DNA from: Polynucleobacter sp.
GTDB taxonomy: Bacteria; Pseudomonadota; Gammaproteobacteria; Burkholderiales; Burkholderiaceae
Assembly (NCBI GenBank): GCA_024642065.1
Contig: JAHEBW010000001.1
Coordinates: 62,001 to 126,000, forward strand
Length of the DNA: 64,000 nt
Direction: 5' to 3'
Under the pieces are notes generated by a model, which was given only the letters and a program-made list of their open reading frames with translations, had not been told where the DNA came from and made no database searches. Both the position numbers and the translations under genes were made by a program. Positions 51,645-61,995 of the stretch are shown here, in pieces (the stretch's first letter is position 1; the number at the start of each line of letters is the position of its first letter).

Positions 51645-54600
51645 TTATAAAGAAGCGTGCAGACCTTGCAAGTCATAAACTTCCAATTGGTCAATAGCCT
51701 TAATACCAGCAACAGCTGCTTTAGCACCACTAATCGTTGTGTAATAAGTAACACGATTAGCTTGCGCTGTTGTACGAATCGATCTTGAATCAGCAATCGC
51801 TGTTCTTGTCTCATCAACAGTTGTAAATACCAAAGCAATCTCACCGTTTTTGATCATATCCACAATATGTGGACGGCCATCTTTCACTTTATTCACACGC
51901 TTCACAGGTACACCTGCCGCTTCAATCGCCGCAGCCGTGCCTTGTGTCGCCACAATGGAGTAACCCATGCCATTGAGCATTTGAGCTACTTCAACAGCCT
52001 TTGCTTTGTCGCTATCTTTAACTGTTAATAAAACAGTTCCTGATTTTGGCAAAGTTGTACTAGCCGCTAACTGTGATTTGAATAAAGCTTCACCGAAAGT
52101 TTTACCTACGCCCATGACCTCGCCTGTTGAACGCATTTCTGGTCCAAGAATTGGGTCAACACCTGGGAATTTATTGAATGGGAACACAGCTTCTTTAACA
52201 GAGAAGTATGGAGGAATCACTTCTTCACCAATACCTTGCTGATCCAAGCTTTGTCCTGCCATACAACGGGCAGCAATCTTAGCTAACTGTAAACCTGTTG
52301 CTTTTGATACATATGGAACAGTTCTTGATGCACGTGGATTCACTTCCAAGACATACACAATGTCTTTGCCATCTACTTGCTGAATCGCAAACTGCACGTT
52401 CATCAAACCAATCACATTGAGGCCTTTAGCCATCGCTGCAGTTTGACGACGCATTTCATCAACAGTTTCTTTTGATAATGAATATGGTGGCAATGAACAT
52501 GCTGAGTCACCTGAGTGAACACCCGCCTGCTCGATATGCTCCATCACGCCACCAATGAACACTCTCTTACCATCAGAGATACAGTCCACATCGCACTCAA
52601 TCGCATCATTCAAGAAACGATCTAATAGAACTGGTGAATCATGAGAAACCTTTACAGCCTCACGCATATAACGCTCGAGGTCACGGCCATCATGAACGAT
52701 TTCCATCGCACGACCACCCAATACATAAGATGGACGAACAACTAATGGGTAACCAATCTCATCCGCTAACTTCAGAGCCTCAGGTTCTGTACGGGCCGTT
52801 CTATTAGGTGGCTGACGCAAACCTAAATCTTGCAATAATTTTTGGAAACGCTCACGGTCTTCAGCAGCATCGATCATGTCTGGGCTAGTACCAATAATAG
52901 GTACGCCGTTGGCTTCTAAATCAAGCGCTAGCTTCAATGGCGTTTGACCACCGTACTGAACAATTACACCCTTTGGTTTTTCAATCGCAACGATCTCTAA
53001 AACATCTTCAAGTGTTAATGGCTCAAAGTACAAACGATCAGAAGTGTCATAGTCAGTAGAAACAGTTTCTGGGTTGCAGTTCACCATGATGGTTTCGTAA
53101 CCATCATCACGCATAGCTAAGGCAGCGTGTACGCAGCAGTAGTCAAACTCAATACCTTGACCAATACGGTTAGGACCACCACCTAAAACCATGATCTTTT
53201 CTTTGGTTGTTGGCTGTGATTCGCACTCACCATGCTCCGCTTCGTAGCAAGAGTACATATAGGCTGTGTTCGTTGAGAACTCAGCCGCACAAGTATCTAC
53301 ACGCTTGTAAACAGGTCTTACTTTTAATGCATGGCGTGCTTCACGCACAGCTTTTGCATCCGTCTTTAACAATTTAGCTAAACGACGATCTGAGAAACCT
53401 TTTTGTTTTACAAAGCGCAACTCTTGAGCTGTTAGATCTTTTAATTGACGAGTTTGTAGTTTCTTTTCAATTTCAATGATTTCTGAAATTTGCGCCAAGA
53501 ACCATGGGTCAATTGCTGTATTGGTGAATGCCTCTTCCTGAGTCATACCCATTCTGAATGCATCGCCCAAATACCAAATACGATCTGGACCTGGCTCACG
53601 GATCTCTTGAGTGATTTCATCAAGGTCTGTTGACACTTCATCCAAGCCATCAACACCCACTTCTAATCCACGCAAAGCCTTTTGGAAAGACTCTTGGAAT
53701 GTGCGGCCAATCGCCATCACCTCACCAACAGACTTCATCTGTGTAGTTAAGCGTTTATCAGCTGCTGGGAATTTTTCGAATGCAAAACGAGGAATCTTGG
53801 TAACAACATAGTCAATGGATGGCTCAAACGATGCTGGTGTTTTGCCACCAGTAATATCGTTTTGCAATTCGTCTAATGTGAAACCAACAGCCAACTTGGC
53901 AGCAATCTTCGCAATTGGGAAGCCAGTTGCTTTTGATGCCAAGGCAGATGAACGTGACACACGAGGATTCATTTCAATCACGATCATGCGGCCATCAACT
54001 GGGTTGATAGAGAACTGAACGTTAGAACCACCTGTATCAACACCAATCTCACGTAAAACAGCCAATGAGGCGTTACGTAAAATCTGATACTCACGATCGG
54101 TTAATGTTTGCGCAGGCGCTACAGTGATCGAGTCACCAGTATGCACACCCATTGGATCTAAGTTTTCAATCGAACAAACGATGATGCAGTTGTCCTTACG
54201 GTCACGCACCACTTCCATCTCGTATTCTTTCCAACCTAACAATGACTCTTCAATTAAGAGCTCACGTGTTGGAGAAAGATCGAGACCACGTTTACAAATT
54301 TCTTCAAATTCTTCGCGGTTATAAGCAATACCACCGCCTGAACCACCCATCGTGAATGATGGACGAATAATCACAGGGTAACCAGCACCACCCGTTTCAA
54401 CAGCAATTTGCTGTTGAACTGTGTGAGCTTCTTCTAATGAGTGAGCAATGCCAGATTTTGCAGAACCCAGACCAATTTTGGTCATGGCTTCTTTGAACTT
54501 TTGACGATCTTCAGCTTTATCAATCGCTTCTGGAGATGCGCCAATTAATTCGCACTTGTATTTATCGAGAACACCATGGCGATGCAAATCAAGCGCGCAG

Positions 54601-54890
54601 TTCAAGGCAGTTTGTCCGCCCATGGTTGGCAAGATGGCATCTGGTTTTTCTTTGGCAATAATGCGCTCTACTACTTCCCATGTGATGGGTTCGATGTAAG
54701 TCACATCAGCCATCTCAGGGTCTGTCATGATGGTCGCAGGATTACTGTTCACCAAAATAACGCGGTAACCTTCTGATCTCAAAGCTTTACAAGCTTGAGC
54801 ACCTGAATAGTCGAACTCACAGGCCTGTCCAATGACGATTGGACCTGCGCCAATAATGAGGATACTTTTTATGTCGGTACGCTTAGGCAT
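51645..54890 (-). CDS. carB: Carbamoyl-phosphate synthase large subunit
   Basis: A 1081-residue duplicated ATP-grasp enzyme. Both halves start with [18 protein letters not shown] and [20 protein letters not shown]-grasp blocks include [24 protein letters not shown] and ALVRP-like regions; the C-terminal allosteric domain ([17 protein letters not shown]) carries the UMP/ornithine site. It makes carbamoyl phosphate for pyrimidine and arginine synthesis. It is 9 bases downstream of carA. Length is standard. Confidence 0.97.
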   Translation of the reverse strand: MPKRTDIKSILIIGAGPIVIGQACEFDYSGAQACKALRSEGYRVILVNSNPATIMTDPEMADVTYIEPITWEVVERIIAKEKPDAILPTMGGQTALNCALDLHRHGVLDKYKCELIGASPEAIDKAEDRQKFKEAMTKIGLGSAKSGIAHSLEEAHTVQQQIAVETGGAGYPVIIRPSFTMGGSGGGIAYNREEFEEICKRGLDLSPTRELLIEESLLGWKEYEMEVVRDRKDNCIIVCSIENLDPMGVHTGDSITVAPAQTLTDREYQILRNASLAVLREIGVDTGGSNVQFSINPVDGRMIVIEMNPRVSRSSALASKATGFPIAKIAAKLAVGFTLDELQNDITGGKTPASFEPSIDYVVTKIPRFAFEKFPAADKRLTTQMKSVGEVMAIGRTFQESFQKALRGLEVGVDGLDEVSTDLDEITQEIREPGPDRIWYLGDAFRMGMTQEEAFTNTAIDPWFLAQISEIIEIEKKLQTRQLKDLTAQELRFVKQKGFSDRRLAKLLKTDAKAVREARHALKVRPVYKRVDTCAAEFSTNTAYMYSCYEAEHGECESQPTTKEKIMVLGGGPNRIGQGIEFDYCCVHAALAMRDDGYETIMVNCNPETVSTDYDTSDRLYFEPLTLEDVLEIVAIEKPKGVIVQYGGQTPLKLALDLEANGVPIIGTSPDMIDAAEDRERFQKLLQDLGLRQPPNRTARTEPEALKLADEIGYPLVVRPSYVLGGRAMEIVHDGRDLERYMREAVKVSHDSPVLLDRFLNDAIECDVDCISDGKRVFIGGVMEHIEQAGVHSGDSACSLPPYSLSKETVDEMRRQTAAMAKGLNVIGLMNVQFAIQQVDGKDIVYVLEVNPRASRTVPYVSKATGLQLAKIAARCMAGQSLDQQGIGEEVIPPYFSVKEAVFPFNKFPGVDPILGPEMRSTGEVMGVGKTFGEALFKSQLAASTTLPKSGTVLLTVKDSDKAKAVEVAQMLNGMGYSIVATQGTAAAIEAAGVPVKRVNKVKDGRPHIVDMIKNGEIALVFTTVDETRTAIADSRSIRTTAQANRVTYYTTISGAKAAVAGIKAIDQLEVYDLQGLHASL

Positions 54891-54899
54891 TCGTCAATC

Positions 54900-56066
54900 T
54901 CACATCAATTTAATAAAGCGATCAAACAAGTACGCAATGTCATGCGGTCCTGGTGATGCCTCTGGGTGACCTTGGAAACAAAAAGCTGGCTTATCAGTCC
55001 AAGCCAAACCTTGCAATGAACCATCAAACAAAGACACATGTGTTGGTCTTACGTTTGCTGGAAGAGTTGCTGCATCAACAGCAAACCCGTGGTTTTGTGA
55101 AGTAATCACCACACGACCGTTATCCAAATCTTTCACTGGATGGTTGGCACCGTGATGACCAAATTTCATTTTGAGAGTTTTTGCACCAGCTGCTAAACCC
55201 ATAATTTGATGACCCAAGCAAATACCAAAAGTAGGAATGCTTTGATCAATAAATGTTTTAGCTGCAGCAATCGCGTAATCACATGGCTCAGGATCTCCAG
55301 GGCCATTCGATAAAAACACACCGTCTGGTTTCATTGCAAGCACATCTGCCGCTGGCGTCTTAGCAGGAACCACTGTGATTCTGCAGCCACGCTCAGACAA
55401 CATACGAAGAATATTGCGCTTCACACCAAAGTCATAAGCCACCACATGCTTCAATGGCTTTTCTAATTGTTTAAAACCTGGTTTGCCGTTATCAGCATTT
55501 AGGCCCCACTCGCCTTCAGTCCACTCGTAAGCAGTCTTTGTGGTTACTACTTGCGCTAAATCTGAACCAGCCATGCCAGGGAAACCTTTAGCAGCAGCCA
55601 AGGCTTTTTCAGTTACAGACTGTAATGAGTCGCCTAACTTGCCAGCGACAATCGCGCCAGGTTGTGCGCCCTTGTCGCGCAAGATGCGGGTTAATTTGCG
55701 AGTATCAATACCTGCGATACCTACAACGCCTTCACCAACCAAATAATCGCTTAGAGTTTTTTCTGAGCGGAAATTTGAAGCGATGAGTGATAAATCTTTA
55801 ATGATGAGACCAGCAGCGTAAATTTTTCCAGACTCTCGGTCTTGATCATTTACACCAACGTTACCAATATGTGGGTAAGTCAATGTCACCAATTGATTGG
55901 TGTAGCTTGGATCTGTGAGGATTTCTTGGTAACCAGTCAGAGCTGTGTTGAAAACAACTTCGCCGGCTGATTGGCCAACGGCACCAATGCTATAACCTGG
56001 AAAAATAGTTCCATCGGCAAGTGCCAAAACTGCTGGGGATAAAGAAGGAATTAACTGTGGCAGCAA
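54900..56066 (-). CDS. carA: Carbamoyl-phosphate synthase small subunit
   Basis: About 388 residues. [18 protein letters not shown] at the N-terminus, [17 protein letters not shown] and [11 protein letters not shown] identify CarA. The glutamine amidotransferase triad is [11 protein letters not shown] (cysteine), and [11 protein letters not shown] with [14 protein letters not shown] (histidine, glutamate). I choose the TTG at 56066 as start because GGAG lies 7 bases before it and the product then begins close to the family's usual N-terminus. The ORF-track ATG adds 12 residues unlike CarA. The upstream leader contains a hairpin and repeats. Confidence 0.95.
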   Translation of the reverse strand: MLPQLIPSLSPAVLALADGTIFPGYSIGAVGQSAGEVVFNTALTGYQEILTDPSYTNQLVTLTYPHIGNVGVNDQDRESGKIYAAGLIIKDLSLIASNFRSEKTLSDYLVGEGVVGIAGIDTRKLTRILRDKGAQPGAIVAGKLGDSLQSVTEKALAAAKGFPGMAGSDLAQVVTTKTAYEWTEGEWGLNADNGKPGFKQLEKPLKHVVAYDFGVKRNILRMLSERGCRITVVPAKTPAADVLAMKPDGVFLSNGPGDPEPCDYAIAAAKTFIDQSIPTFGICLGHQIMGLAAGAKTLKMKFGHHGANHPVKDLDNGRVVITSQNHGFAVDAATLPANVRPTHVSLFDGSLQGLAWTDKPAFCFQGHPEASPGPHDIAYLFDRFIKLM

Positions 56067-56105
56067 AGGTATTCTCCAAAGCCCTACTGCCATCCGACAC
56101 ATCCC

Positions 56106-56230
56106 TGATCCGGAAAAGACACCTCCGGTCTGAGTATTTTCGGGAGGTATATGTGTCTTTAAGCGCTAGGGCAAGTATCTAATAATTTAACTACGAAATT
56201 ATACCTCACCGGCCCCTCTTGATCCGGAAA
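56106..56230 (-). promoter_or_regulatory. carA promoter and structured leader with duplicated TTTCCGGATCA
   Basis: A perfect -10 TATAAT lies at 56203-56198 on the minus strand, but the -35 region is poor. TTTCCGGATCA occurs twice, at 56220-56230 over the -35 position and at 56106-56116 in the leader. Between them a hairpin (AAAGACAC/GTGTCTTT plus CCTCC/GGAGG, with a bulge) spans 56115-56160 and ends in CTTTT on the minus strand. It looks like an operator pair with an attenuator-like hairpin. This is interpretation. Confidence 0.5.
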
Positions 56231-56292
56231 TACCCTAGTGGGGTCTTTGATGAATGCAAATAAAACCTATATTAATCAATGACCTGAAAACA

Positions 56293-56318
56293 AATTAGGG
56301 CTCCGAAGAGCCCTAATT
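56293..56318 (-). terminator. prpE terminator
   Basis: AATTAGGGCTC / GAGCCCTAATT stem with a TTCG tetraloop on the minus strand, followed by TTTGTTTT. Confidence 0.92.
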
Positions 56319-56337
56319 CTGACAAAGCAAGTGGCTA

Positions 56338-58212
56338 TTAAGCTGTGAACAAAGCCTTAATAGCAGTTAATACACTTTGATCATCCAAAGTGCTGAGGTC
56401 GCCAGGGTCACGACCCTCAGCAACCGCTTGTAGTGAACGGCGAACAATCTTGCCTGAACGAGTCTTAGGCAAAGCGTTCACGATGTAAACGCGTGCAGGT
56501 CTTGCAACGGCGCCCAATTGTGAATCCACTGTTTTTAAGATCTCTGCTTCTAGAGTTGCTACGTTATTAGCATCTTTAGCAATTGCAAAGCCGATAGCTA
56601 CTTGGCCTTTCAATTTATCTTCGATACCAACCACTGCCACTTCAGAAACGTTTGGATGACTTGAAATACTCTCTTCAATCTCGCGAGTACCAAGACGGTG
56701 GCCCGCAACGTTGATCACGTCATCGGTACGGCCCAAGATGAAATAGTAACCATCTTTATCTCTAATACCCCAGTCAAATGTTGAGTACACCAATTTGCCA
56801 GGAACTGTATTCCAATAGGTTTTAACGAAACGCTCATCATCACCCCAAACTGTTTGCATGCAACCCGGAGGCAATGGGCCTTCAATTGCCACAACACCTT
56901 TTTGATCAGGGCCCAATTCAGCACCTGTTGAGTCGTCTAACAACTTCATGTTGTAACCGTAAACAGGCACACCTGGTGAACCAAACTTATGCGGCATAAC
57001 TTCAATGCCACGTTGCAATGCAAGCATTGGCCAACCAGTTTCTGTTTGCCAGTAGTTATCAACGATCGGCTTATTGATTGCGCCATGCAACCAAGTTGCT
57101 GTTGGCTCATCCAATGGCTCACCCGCCAAGAAAACAGCGCGCAGACTAGATAAGTCATATTTTGTTAAGAATGCTGGATCTTGTTTTTTCAACACACGTG
57201 CTGCTGTTGGTGCTGAGAACATCACTGATACTTTGTATTTCTCAACCAACTTCCACCAGATGCCTGCGTCAGGACGCAATGGTGTGCCTTCATAGATGAT
57301 GGTGGCCATACCATTGATCAATGGACCATAAATAATGTAGCTGTGACCAACAACCCAACCAATGTCAGAAGTAGTGAACATAGCTTCACCAGGCTTGCCG
57401 CCATAAATGTGGCGCATTGATGAAGCTAGAGCAACTGCGTAGCCACCTGTATCACGTTGAACACCTTTAGGCTTGCCAGTTGTACCTGATGTGTAAAGAA
57501 TGTATGAAGGGTCTGTTGCATCTAACCATTCGCATGGCACTTGCGCATCCATCACCTTGGCACGCTCAGTAGCGTAATCCAAATCACGACCTTCTACTTT
57601 GGTGTATTCCACCAACTTGCGGTCAATCAATAAAACCTTAGCTGGTTTGTGCTCAGACAAAGTAATCGCTTCATCCAGCAATGGCTTGTAAGGCACTGGC
57701 TTACCACCACGTGCACCCGCATCAGCCAAGATCACCATCTTAGGCTTCGCATCATCAATACGTGAAGCTAAGCTATGTGAAGCAAAACCACCGAATACCA
57801 CTGAGTGGATCGCACCTAAACGAGTACAAGCCAACATGGCGAAAGCTGCTTCCGCAATCATCGGCATATAAATCAATACACGATCACCCTTAACCACACC
57901 ATGCGCCTTCAAAATGGCGGCCATTCTGTTAACTTCAGTATGTAGTTCTTTAAATGTGTATGACTTCTCTTGATCTGTTTCTGTTGAAACAGCTACCAAA
58001 GCTTGTTGGTCTGGACGGTCTTTTAAATGACGGTCAACAGCGTTATGACAAAGATTAGTTTTGCCACCTACGAACCATTTAGCGAATGGAGGATTGCTAT
58101 AGTCCAATACCTGATCAAAAGGTTTTTGCCATTCAATTAACTGCGCTTGCTCTGCCCAAAAACCTTGTGGATCTTTTACAGAACGCTCATGGAAAGCTTT
58201 GTAAGCGGACAT
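56338..58212 (-). CDS. prpE: Propionate-CoA ligase (PrpE-type acyl-CoA synthetase)
   Basis: About 624 residues of the AMP-forming synthetase family. The N-terminal FHERSVKDPQGFWAEQAQLIEWQKPFDQVLDYSNPPFAKWFVGGKTNLCHNA, the A3 motif ILYTSGTTGKPKGVQRDTGGYAVALA, and GRTDDVINVAGHRLGTREIEE are closer to E. coli PrpE than to Acs. The catalytic lysine is in TRSGKIVRRSL. It makes propionyl-CoA (possibly acetyl-CoA). I set the start at 58212 (MSAYKAF), preceded by GGGGGAAATGT, 7 codons inside the ORF-track start. It is a single gene. Confidence 0.92.
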   Translation of the reverse strand: MSAYKAFHERSVKDPQGFWAEQAQLIEWQKPFDQVLDYSNPPFAKWFVGGKTNLCHNAVDRHLKDRPDQQALVAVSTETDQEKSYTFKELHTEVNRMAAILKAHGVVKGDRVLIYMPMIAEAAFAMLACTRLGAIHSVVFGGFASHSLASRIDDAKPKMVILADAGARGGKPVPYKPLLDEAITLSEHKPAKVLLIDRKLVEYTKVEGRDLDYATERAKVMDAQVPCEWLDATDPSYILYTSGTTGKPKGVQRDTGGYAVALASSMRHIYGGKPGEAMFTTSDIGWVVGHSYIIYGPLINGMATIIYEGTPLRPDAGIWWKLVEKYKVSVMFSAPTAARVLKKQDPAFLTKYDLSSLRAVFLAGEPLDEPTATWLHGAINKPIVDNYWQTETGWPMLALQRGIEVMPHKFGSPGVPVYGYNMKLLDDSTGAELGPDQKGVVAIEGPLPPGCMQTVWGDDERFVKTYWNTVPGKLVYSTFDWGIRDKDGYYFILGRTDDVINVAGHRLGTREIEESISSHPNVSEVAVVGIEDKLKGQVAIGFAIAKDANNVATLEAEILKTVDSQLGAVARPARVYIVNALPKTRSGKIVRRSLQAVAEGRDPGDLSTLDDQSVLTAIKALFTA

Positions 58213-58340
58213 ACATTTCCCCCGAATAAACATGAAATAGTTTTAAGAATCCCGATAGGATCAAATCCTAGGCTGACTTGGCTCTGACACTTAGGGATTT
58301 ACCCTATAAATCGTGGCCTTAAAACTGCGATTAGCTTGTT

Positions 58341-59741
58341 TTAATTCGATTTTTTTTGATTTTGGGCCAACTTAGTGTCTGACTTGTTGTCAGTCTTGGC
58401 CTTTTTGTTGGTTTTATTCGAGCTGGTTTTTTTATTAGATGCTGTTTTTTTATTGGCGCCAGAATTTTTCTTAGCTTGGGCTTTCTTTTGCGCTACTTCT
58501 TTTTCTAACATCAATGCAGCATTGTTAGCCAAGTGCATCGGCACGTCATTATTTTTTGCAGTTTTAGGAATGATTACGGTTGAACCTGGTTTGATTCTCA
58601 TCCCCCTAGGGATGCCGTTAATTTCTCTTAATTGAGCAGCATCCACATTGAGTCTTGTCGCTAATTTATCAACTGTCTCTCTTGAACCCAACTGAACTGC
58701 AGTCCATGAAGATAGTCGTCCCTTATGAGAGTTGATATTTTCTTGGAAAGATTCTGCACGCCCGAAAGGCAAAAGAATTTGAGGTTCACTGGCACCCAAA
58801 ATAACGGGCTTATTAAATGATGGATTCATGGCCTTAAATTCTGGCAGTGTCATTCGAGCAAACTCTGCAGCTAAATCCACATCAATATCTTTAGAAGTGG
58901 TGACAATCACAAAATATGGGTGGTTTTCCAAAGTAGGTAACTTCAGGCCATAAGCTTTAGGGTCTAAAACAATTTTTTTAACCGCTAGTAATTTTGGTAC
59001 GTAGTTACGTGTCTCATCGGGCATCTTGAGACTTAAGTAATCAGTTGGTAGGCCTTGGGCTTGATTGCGCTTGATCGCTTTTGAGACATTGCCCTCACCC
59101 CAGTTATAAGCAGCTAGAACTAACTGCCAATCACCGAACATTTTGTACAGACGCTGCAAATAATCTAATGCAGCATCTGTGGACTGAATTACATCTCGAC
59201 GCTCATCTCTAAAAACGTTTTGAGTTAATTTGTAATCTTTGCCAGTTGCTGGCATGAATTGCCACATCCCCGAGGCTTTAGCTCTTGAAAAGGCCTCTGG
59301 ATTAAAGGCACTTTCAATGAATGGCAAAAGCGCTAGCTCCATGGGCATTTTGCGACGCTCAACTTCTTCAACGATATAAAACAGATAACGCGAAGAACGA
59401 GACATCATGCGATCAACATAGTCTGGGCGATCTGAATACCAGCGAACGTGCTTGATGACTAAAGGGCTATCTAAATCCTCCATCTCAAGGCCATCACGTA
59501 TGCGATCCCATAGATCGTTATAAGGCGCATTGAGAGAGCCTACAGAGTCTTTATCAATATTGACGCGTGGCGCCCTACCTGCTTTGCTTGACTTAGAAAC
59601 CTTAGTAGGCTCATTGGTCCAATCACCATTCATAGAAGCACAAGCGGTGACCACTGCAGCGAGAGAGACAATTGCAAGCAAGCGAAGACAACGCTTAGCA
59701 AAGCCAATCAACTCTTTGGAAATTTGTAGCTTAATAAGCAT
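58341..59741 (-). CDS. mltD: Membrane-bound lytic murein transglycosylase D (MltD)
   Basis: A 466-residue lipoprotein. The signal ends VSLAAVVTACAS. The transglycosylase domain carries the catalytic glutamate in LALLPFIESAFNPEAFSRAKASGMWQFMPATGKDYKL. A LysM-like domain lies near residue 350 (ETVDKLATRLNVDAAQLREINGI). The last 70 residues are rich in lysine and asparagine, a tail that is probably disordered. It cleaves glycan strands. Its start overlaps the gloB stop by 1 base. Confidence 0.9.
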   Translation of the reverse strand: MLIKLQISKELIGFAKRCLRLLAIVSLAAVVTACASMNGDWTNEPTKVSKSSKAGRAPRVNIDKDSVGSLNAPYNDLWDRIRDGLEMEDLDSPLVIKHVRWYSDRPDYVDRMMSRSSRYLFYIVEEVERRKMPMELALLPFIESAFNPEAFSRAKASGMWQFMPATGKDYKLTQNVFRDERRDVIQSTDAALDYLQRLYKMFGDWQLVLAAYNWGEGNVSKAIKRNQAQGLPTDYLSLKMPDETRNYVPKLLAVKKIVLDPKAYGLKLPTLENHPYFVIVTTSKDIDVDLAAEFARMTLPEFKAMNPSFNKPVILGASEPQILLPFGRAESFQENINSHKGRLSSWTAVQLGSRETVDKLATRLNVDAAQLREINGIPRGMRIKPGSTVIIPKTAKNNDVPMHLANNAALMLEKEVAQKKAQAKKNSGANKKTASNKKTSSNKTNKKAKTDNKSDTKLAQNQKKSN

Positions 59742-60553
59742 TATTTAAAAATATCTTTCCAGGCACGCATCGCTGCAAATACATCAACAGGGTCTTTTCG
59801 CTTTAAAGGCGTATGACGGTGAACGGCATTAATAACTGGTGAAAAATCACACCTCAGAAATGGATTAACCAATTTCTCATGTGCAATGGTTGTAGGAATG
59901 GTTGGTTTTCCAACCTGTCGCAATGCTTCTGCTCTTGATTTCCAATCCAGTAGATCTTGATTGTGAGGTTCAACAGCCAGAGCGAATTTTATATTAGATA
60001 AGGTGTATTCATGCGCACAGTGCACGAATGTTTCTTCTGGGAGTTGTTTGAGCTTTTCAAGTGAAGCCACCATTTGCGCAGGAGTTCCCTCAAATAAGCG
60101 GCCACAACCAGAAGCAAAGAGTGTGTCACCACAAAATAGGTGTTTGTCATCACCCGCATCCATGAAGTAAGCAATGTGACCTGCGGTGTGTCCAGGCACA
60201 TCCAAAACCCATAGCAAGCAAGCTGGTTTTTGCAGGTGCAAGCTGTCGCCTTGCATCAAGGCATCGGTTACGCCGGGGATATCTTCACCAGCAGGTCCAT
60301 AGACTGTTGGCAAGTGTTGTCCAGATGCTTTTGCCCATGTTAGCAAGTCAGCTATCCCGCCCACATGGTCAGCATGGTGATGGGTGATTAAAATAGCTTC
60401 CAATGACAGTTGATGCTCTTTTAAATAAGCAATCACTGGCTCGGCATCACCTGGATCGACAACTACGGCACAATGACTATCTGACAATAACCAAATATAG
60501 TTATCGTCATACGCGGCAATGGGTCGCACTTGTAGTGAATTTTTATCTGGCAT
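59741..60553 (-). CDS. gloB: Hydroxyacylglutathione hydrolase (glyoxalase II)
   Basis: About 270 residues. The metallo-beta-lactamase motif THHHADHVGG, DVPGHTAGHIAYF, LFCGDTLFASGCGRLFEGTPAQM and VHCAHEYTLSNIKFA are the full glyoxalase II set. It hydrolyses S-lactoylglutathione. I set the start at 60553 (MPDKNSLQVRPIAAYDDNY) because the family begins just there; the ORF-track start adds 9 residues. It diverges from the methyltransferase gene 14 bases away. Confidence 0.93.
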   Translation of the reverse strand: MPDKNSLQVRPIAAYDDNYIWLLSDSHCAVVVDPGDAEPVIAYLKEHQLSLEAILITHHHADHVGGIADLLTWAKASGQHLPTVYGPAGEDIPGVTDALMQGDSLHLQKPACLLWVLDVPGHTAGHIAYFMDAGDDKHLFCGDTLFASGCGRLFEGTPAQMVASLEKLKQLPEETFVHCAHEYTLSNIKFALAVEPHNQDLLDWKSRAEALRQVGKPTIPTTIAHEKLVNPFLRCDFSPVINAVHRHTPLKRKDPVDVFAAMRAWKDIFK

Positions 60554-60567
60554 CTCAAAAACAAAGC

Positions 60568-61362
60568 ATGATTCAAGCAAAGCCCAAACAAACTAAGCAA
60601 GCGCCCTGGACATCCTGGGATGGTTGGCTTAGCTCAGCTCCAGGACAATATGTCCTGAATTGGGAACAGGCTCAATTTGACCACATTGTTAGTGATATTT
60701 TTGGCTACCATGCACTACAGATAGGCCTACCTCAATTACAGGGCCTCAAAGAAAACCGTATGCCACTTCAAATGATCTTGAGAGCCCCGCACGACAGGCC
60801 CATCGATCATCAGCCAGAAACTTGGCACACCATCAGTGGCATCCCTGAAGAATTACCATTTGCCAGTCAAAGTGTGGACTTGGTTTTACTACCCCATGTC
60901 CTTGAATTTGCAGAAGATCCCCATGCAGTTCTCCGAGAGGTCAACAGAATTTTGATGCCTGAAGGTCGAGTAGTCATCTCAGGTTTTAATCCCGCGAGCT
61001 TATGGGGCTTGAGACAGTATTGCAGCCATTTAATTGGCCAACCTTACCTGCCTCGCGAAGGAAAATTCATTGATTTATTGCGTATCAAAGATTGGCTGAA
61101 ACTTTTAGATTTTTCAGTCGATCGTGGTCGCTTTGGCTGTTACCGTTTACCACTTCGAAGTGCCTCGGGCATGACAAAAATGGGCTTTTTAGAAAAAGCA
61201 GGTGATCGTTGGTGGCCAGTGTTAGGTTCTGTATTTATGGTGTCAGCAATTAAACGCGTTTCTACACTGACACTGGTCGGCCGTGTAGAAGTGAGCACTC
61301 CTAAAAAGGCGCCACAACTCAGCACAGCAACGAATTTAAGCAGCCACCCCTCCAATAGCTAA
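60568..61362 (+). CDS. SAM-dependent methyltransferase (class I)
   Basis: A 264-residue protein from ATG 60568 (MIQAKPKQTKQAPWTSWDGWLSSAPGQYVLNWE). The ORF-track start at 60403 would run over the gloB gene and is rejected. LPFASQSVDLVLLPHVLEFAEDPHAVLREVNRILMPEGRVVISGFNPASLWGLRQ contains the methyltransferase motifs. The first SAM glycine loop is not clear, as in the group of methyltransferases linked to gloB and rnhA in this class. The substrate is unknown. Confidence 0.82.
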   Translation: MIQAKPKQTKQAPWTSWDGWLSSAPGQYVLNWEQAQFDHIVSDIFGYHALQIGLPQLQGLKENRMPLQMILRAPHDRPIDHQPETWHTISGIPEELPFASQSVDLVLLPHVLEFAEDPHAVLREVNRILMPEGRVVISGFNPASLWGLRQYCSHLIGQPYLPREGKFIDLLRIKDWLKLLDFSVDRGRFGCYRLPLRSASGMTKMGFLEKAGDRWWPVLGSVFMVSAIKRVSTLTLVGRVEVSTPKKAPQLSTATNLSSHPSNS

Positions 61363-61376
61363 CTGGAAAAAACTGA

Positions 61377-61850
61377 ATGAGCGAAGCAGCGAACACCAGC
61401 CAAGGAAGAGTCATCATCTATACAGATGGTGCTTGTAAAGGTAATCCAGGTCCTGGAGGCTGGGGAGTTGTCTTGAGATCAGGCGACAAGGAAAAACACC
61501 TGCATGGTGGCGAGACTCTGACAACCAATAACCGCATGGAAATGACTGCAGTGATTGAAGCTCTCAAAGCTCTCAAGATGGCTTGTCATGTCACGCTTTA
61601 CACCGACTCCAAATACGTGATGCAAGGGGTTACCGAGTGGATGGGCGGATGGAAAGCTCGCGGCTGGAAAACAGCCAATAAAGATCCTGTTAAAAACGTC
61701 GATTTATGGCAAGAAATCGATAGCCTTCTTGGTAAACACGATATCAATTGGCACTGGGTTAAAGGTCATGCCGGGCACCCAGGCAATGAATTAGCTGATG
61801 CTCTTGCCAATAAGGGTGTTGAAGAGCACCTCAAGAAAATATCGAGCTAA
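61377..61850 (+). CDS. rnhA: Ribonuclease HI
   Basis: A 157-residue RNase [62 protein letters not shown] and [20 protein letters not shown]. The catalytic D, E, D and D are in place. It removes RNA from RNA-DNA hybrids. It lies 14 bases after the methyltransferase gene and is probably cotranscribed. Confidence 0.96.
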   Translation: MSEAANTSQGRVIIYTDGACKGNPGPGGWGVVLRSGDKEKHLHGGETLTTNNRMEMTAVIEALKALKMACHVTLYTDSKYVMQGVTEWMGGWKARGWKTANKDPVKNVDLWQEIDSLLGKHDINWHWVKGHAGHPGNELADALANKGVEEHLKKISS

Positions 61851-61871
61851 ATTTAGAGTTAAAAATGACAT

Positions 61872-61897
61872 TAAAACCACCTTTTAGGTGGCTTTTT
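61872..61897 (+). terminator. rnhA terminator
   Basis: AAAACCACC / GGTGG hairpin with a TTTTA loop and a CTTTTT run. Confidence 0.85.
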
Positions 61898-61995
61898 CAT
61901 TGGGTTCAGGATATCTGCCCCGAAGGTGCAAATGTGCGAGAATATTCCCATAAAACACAAGGAGATAGTGGGGTAGCATCCTGCCCCCATCAGCT

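Noticed and set aside
60403-60567. Extended N-terminus of the methyltransferase ORF
   Set aside because: It would overlap most of the start of gloB on the other strand; the ATG at 60568 gives a sensible protein start.
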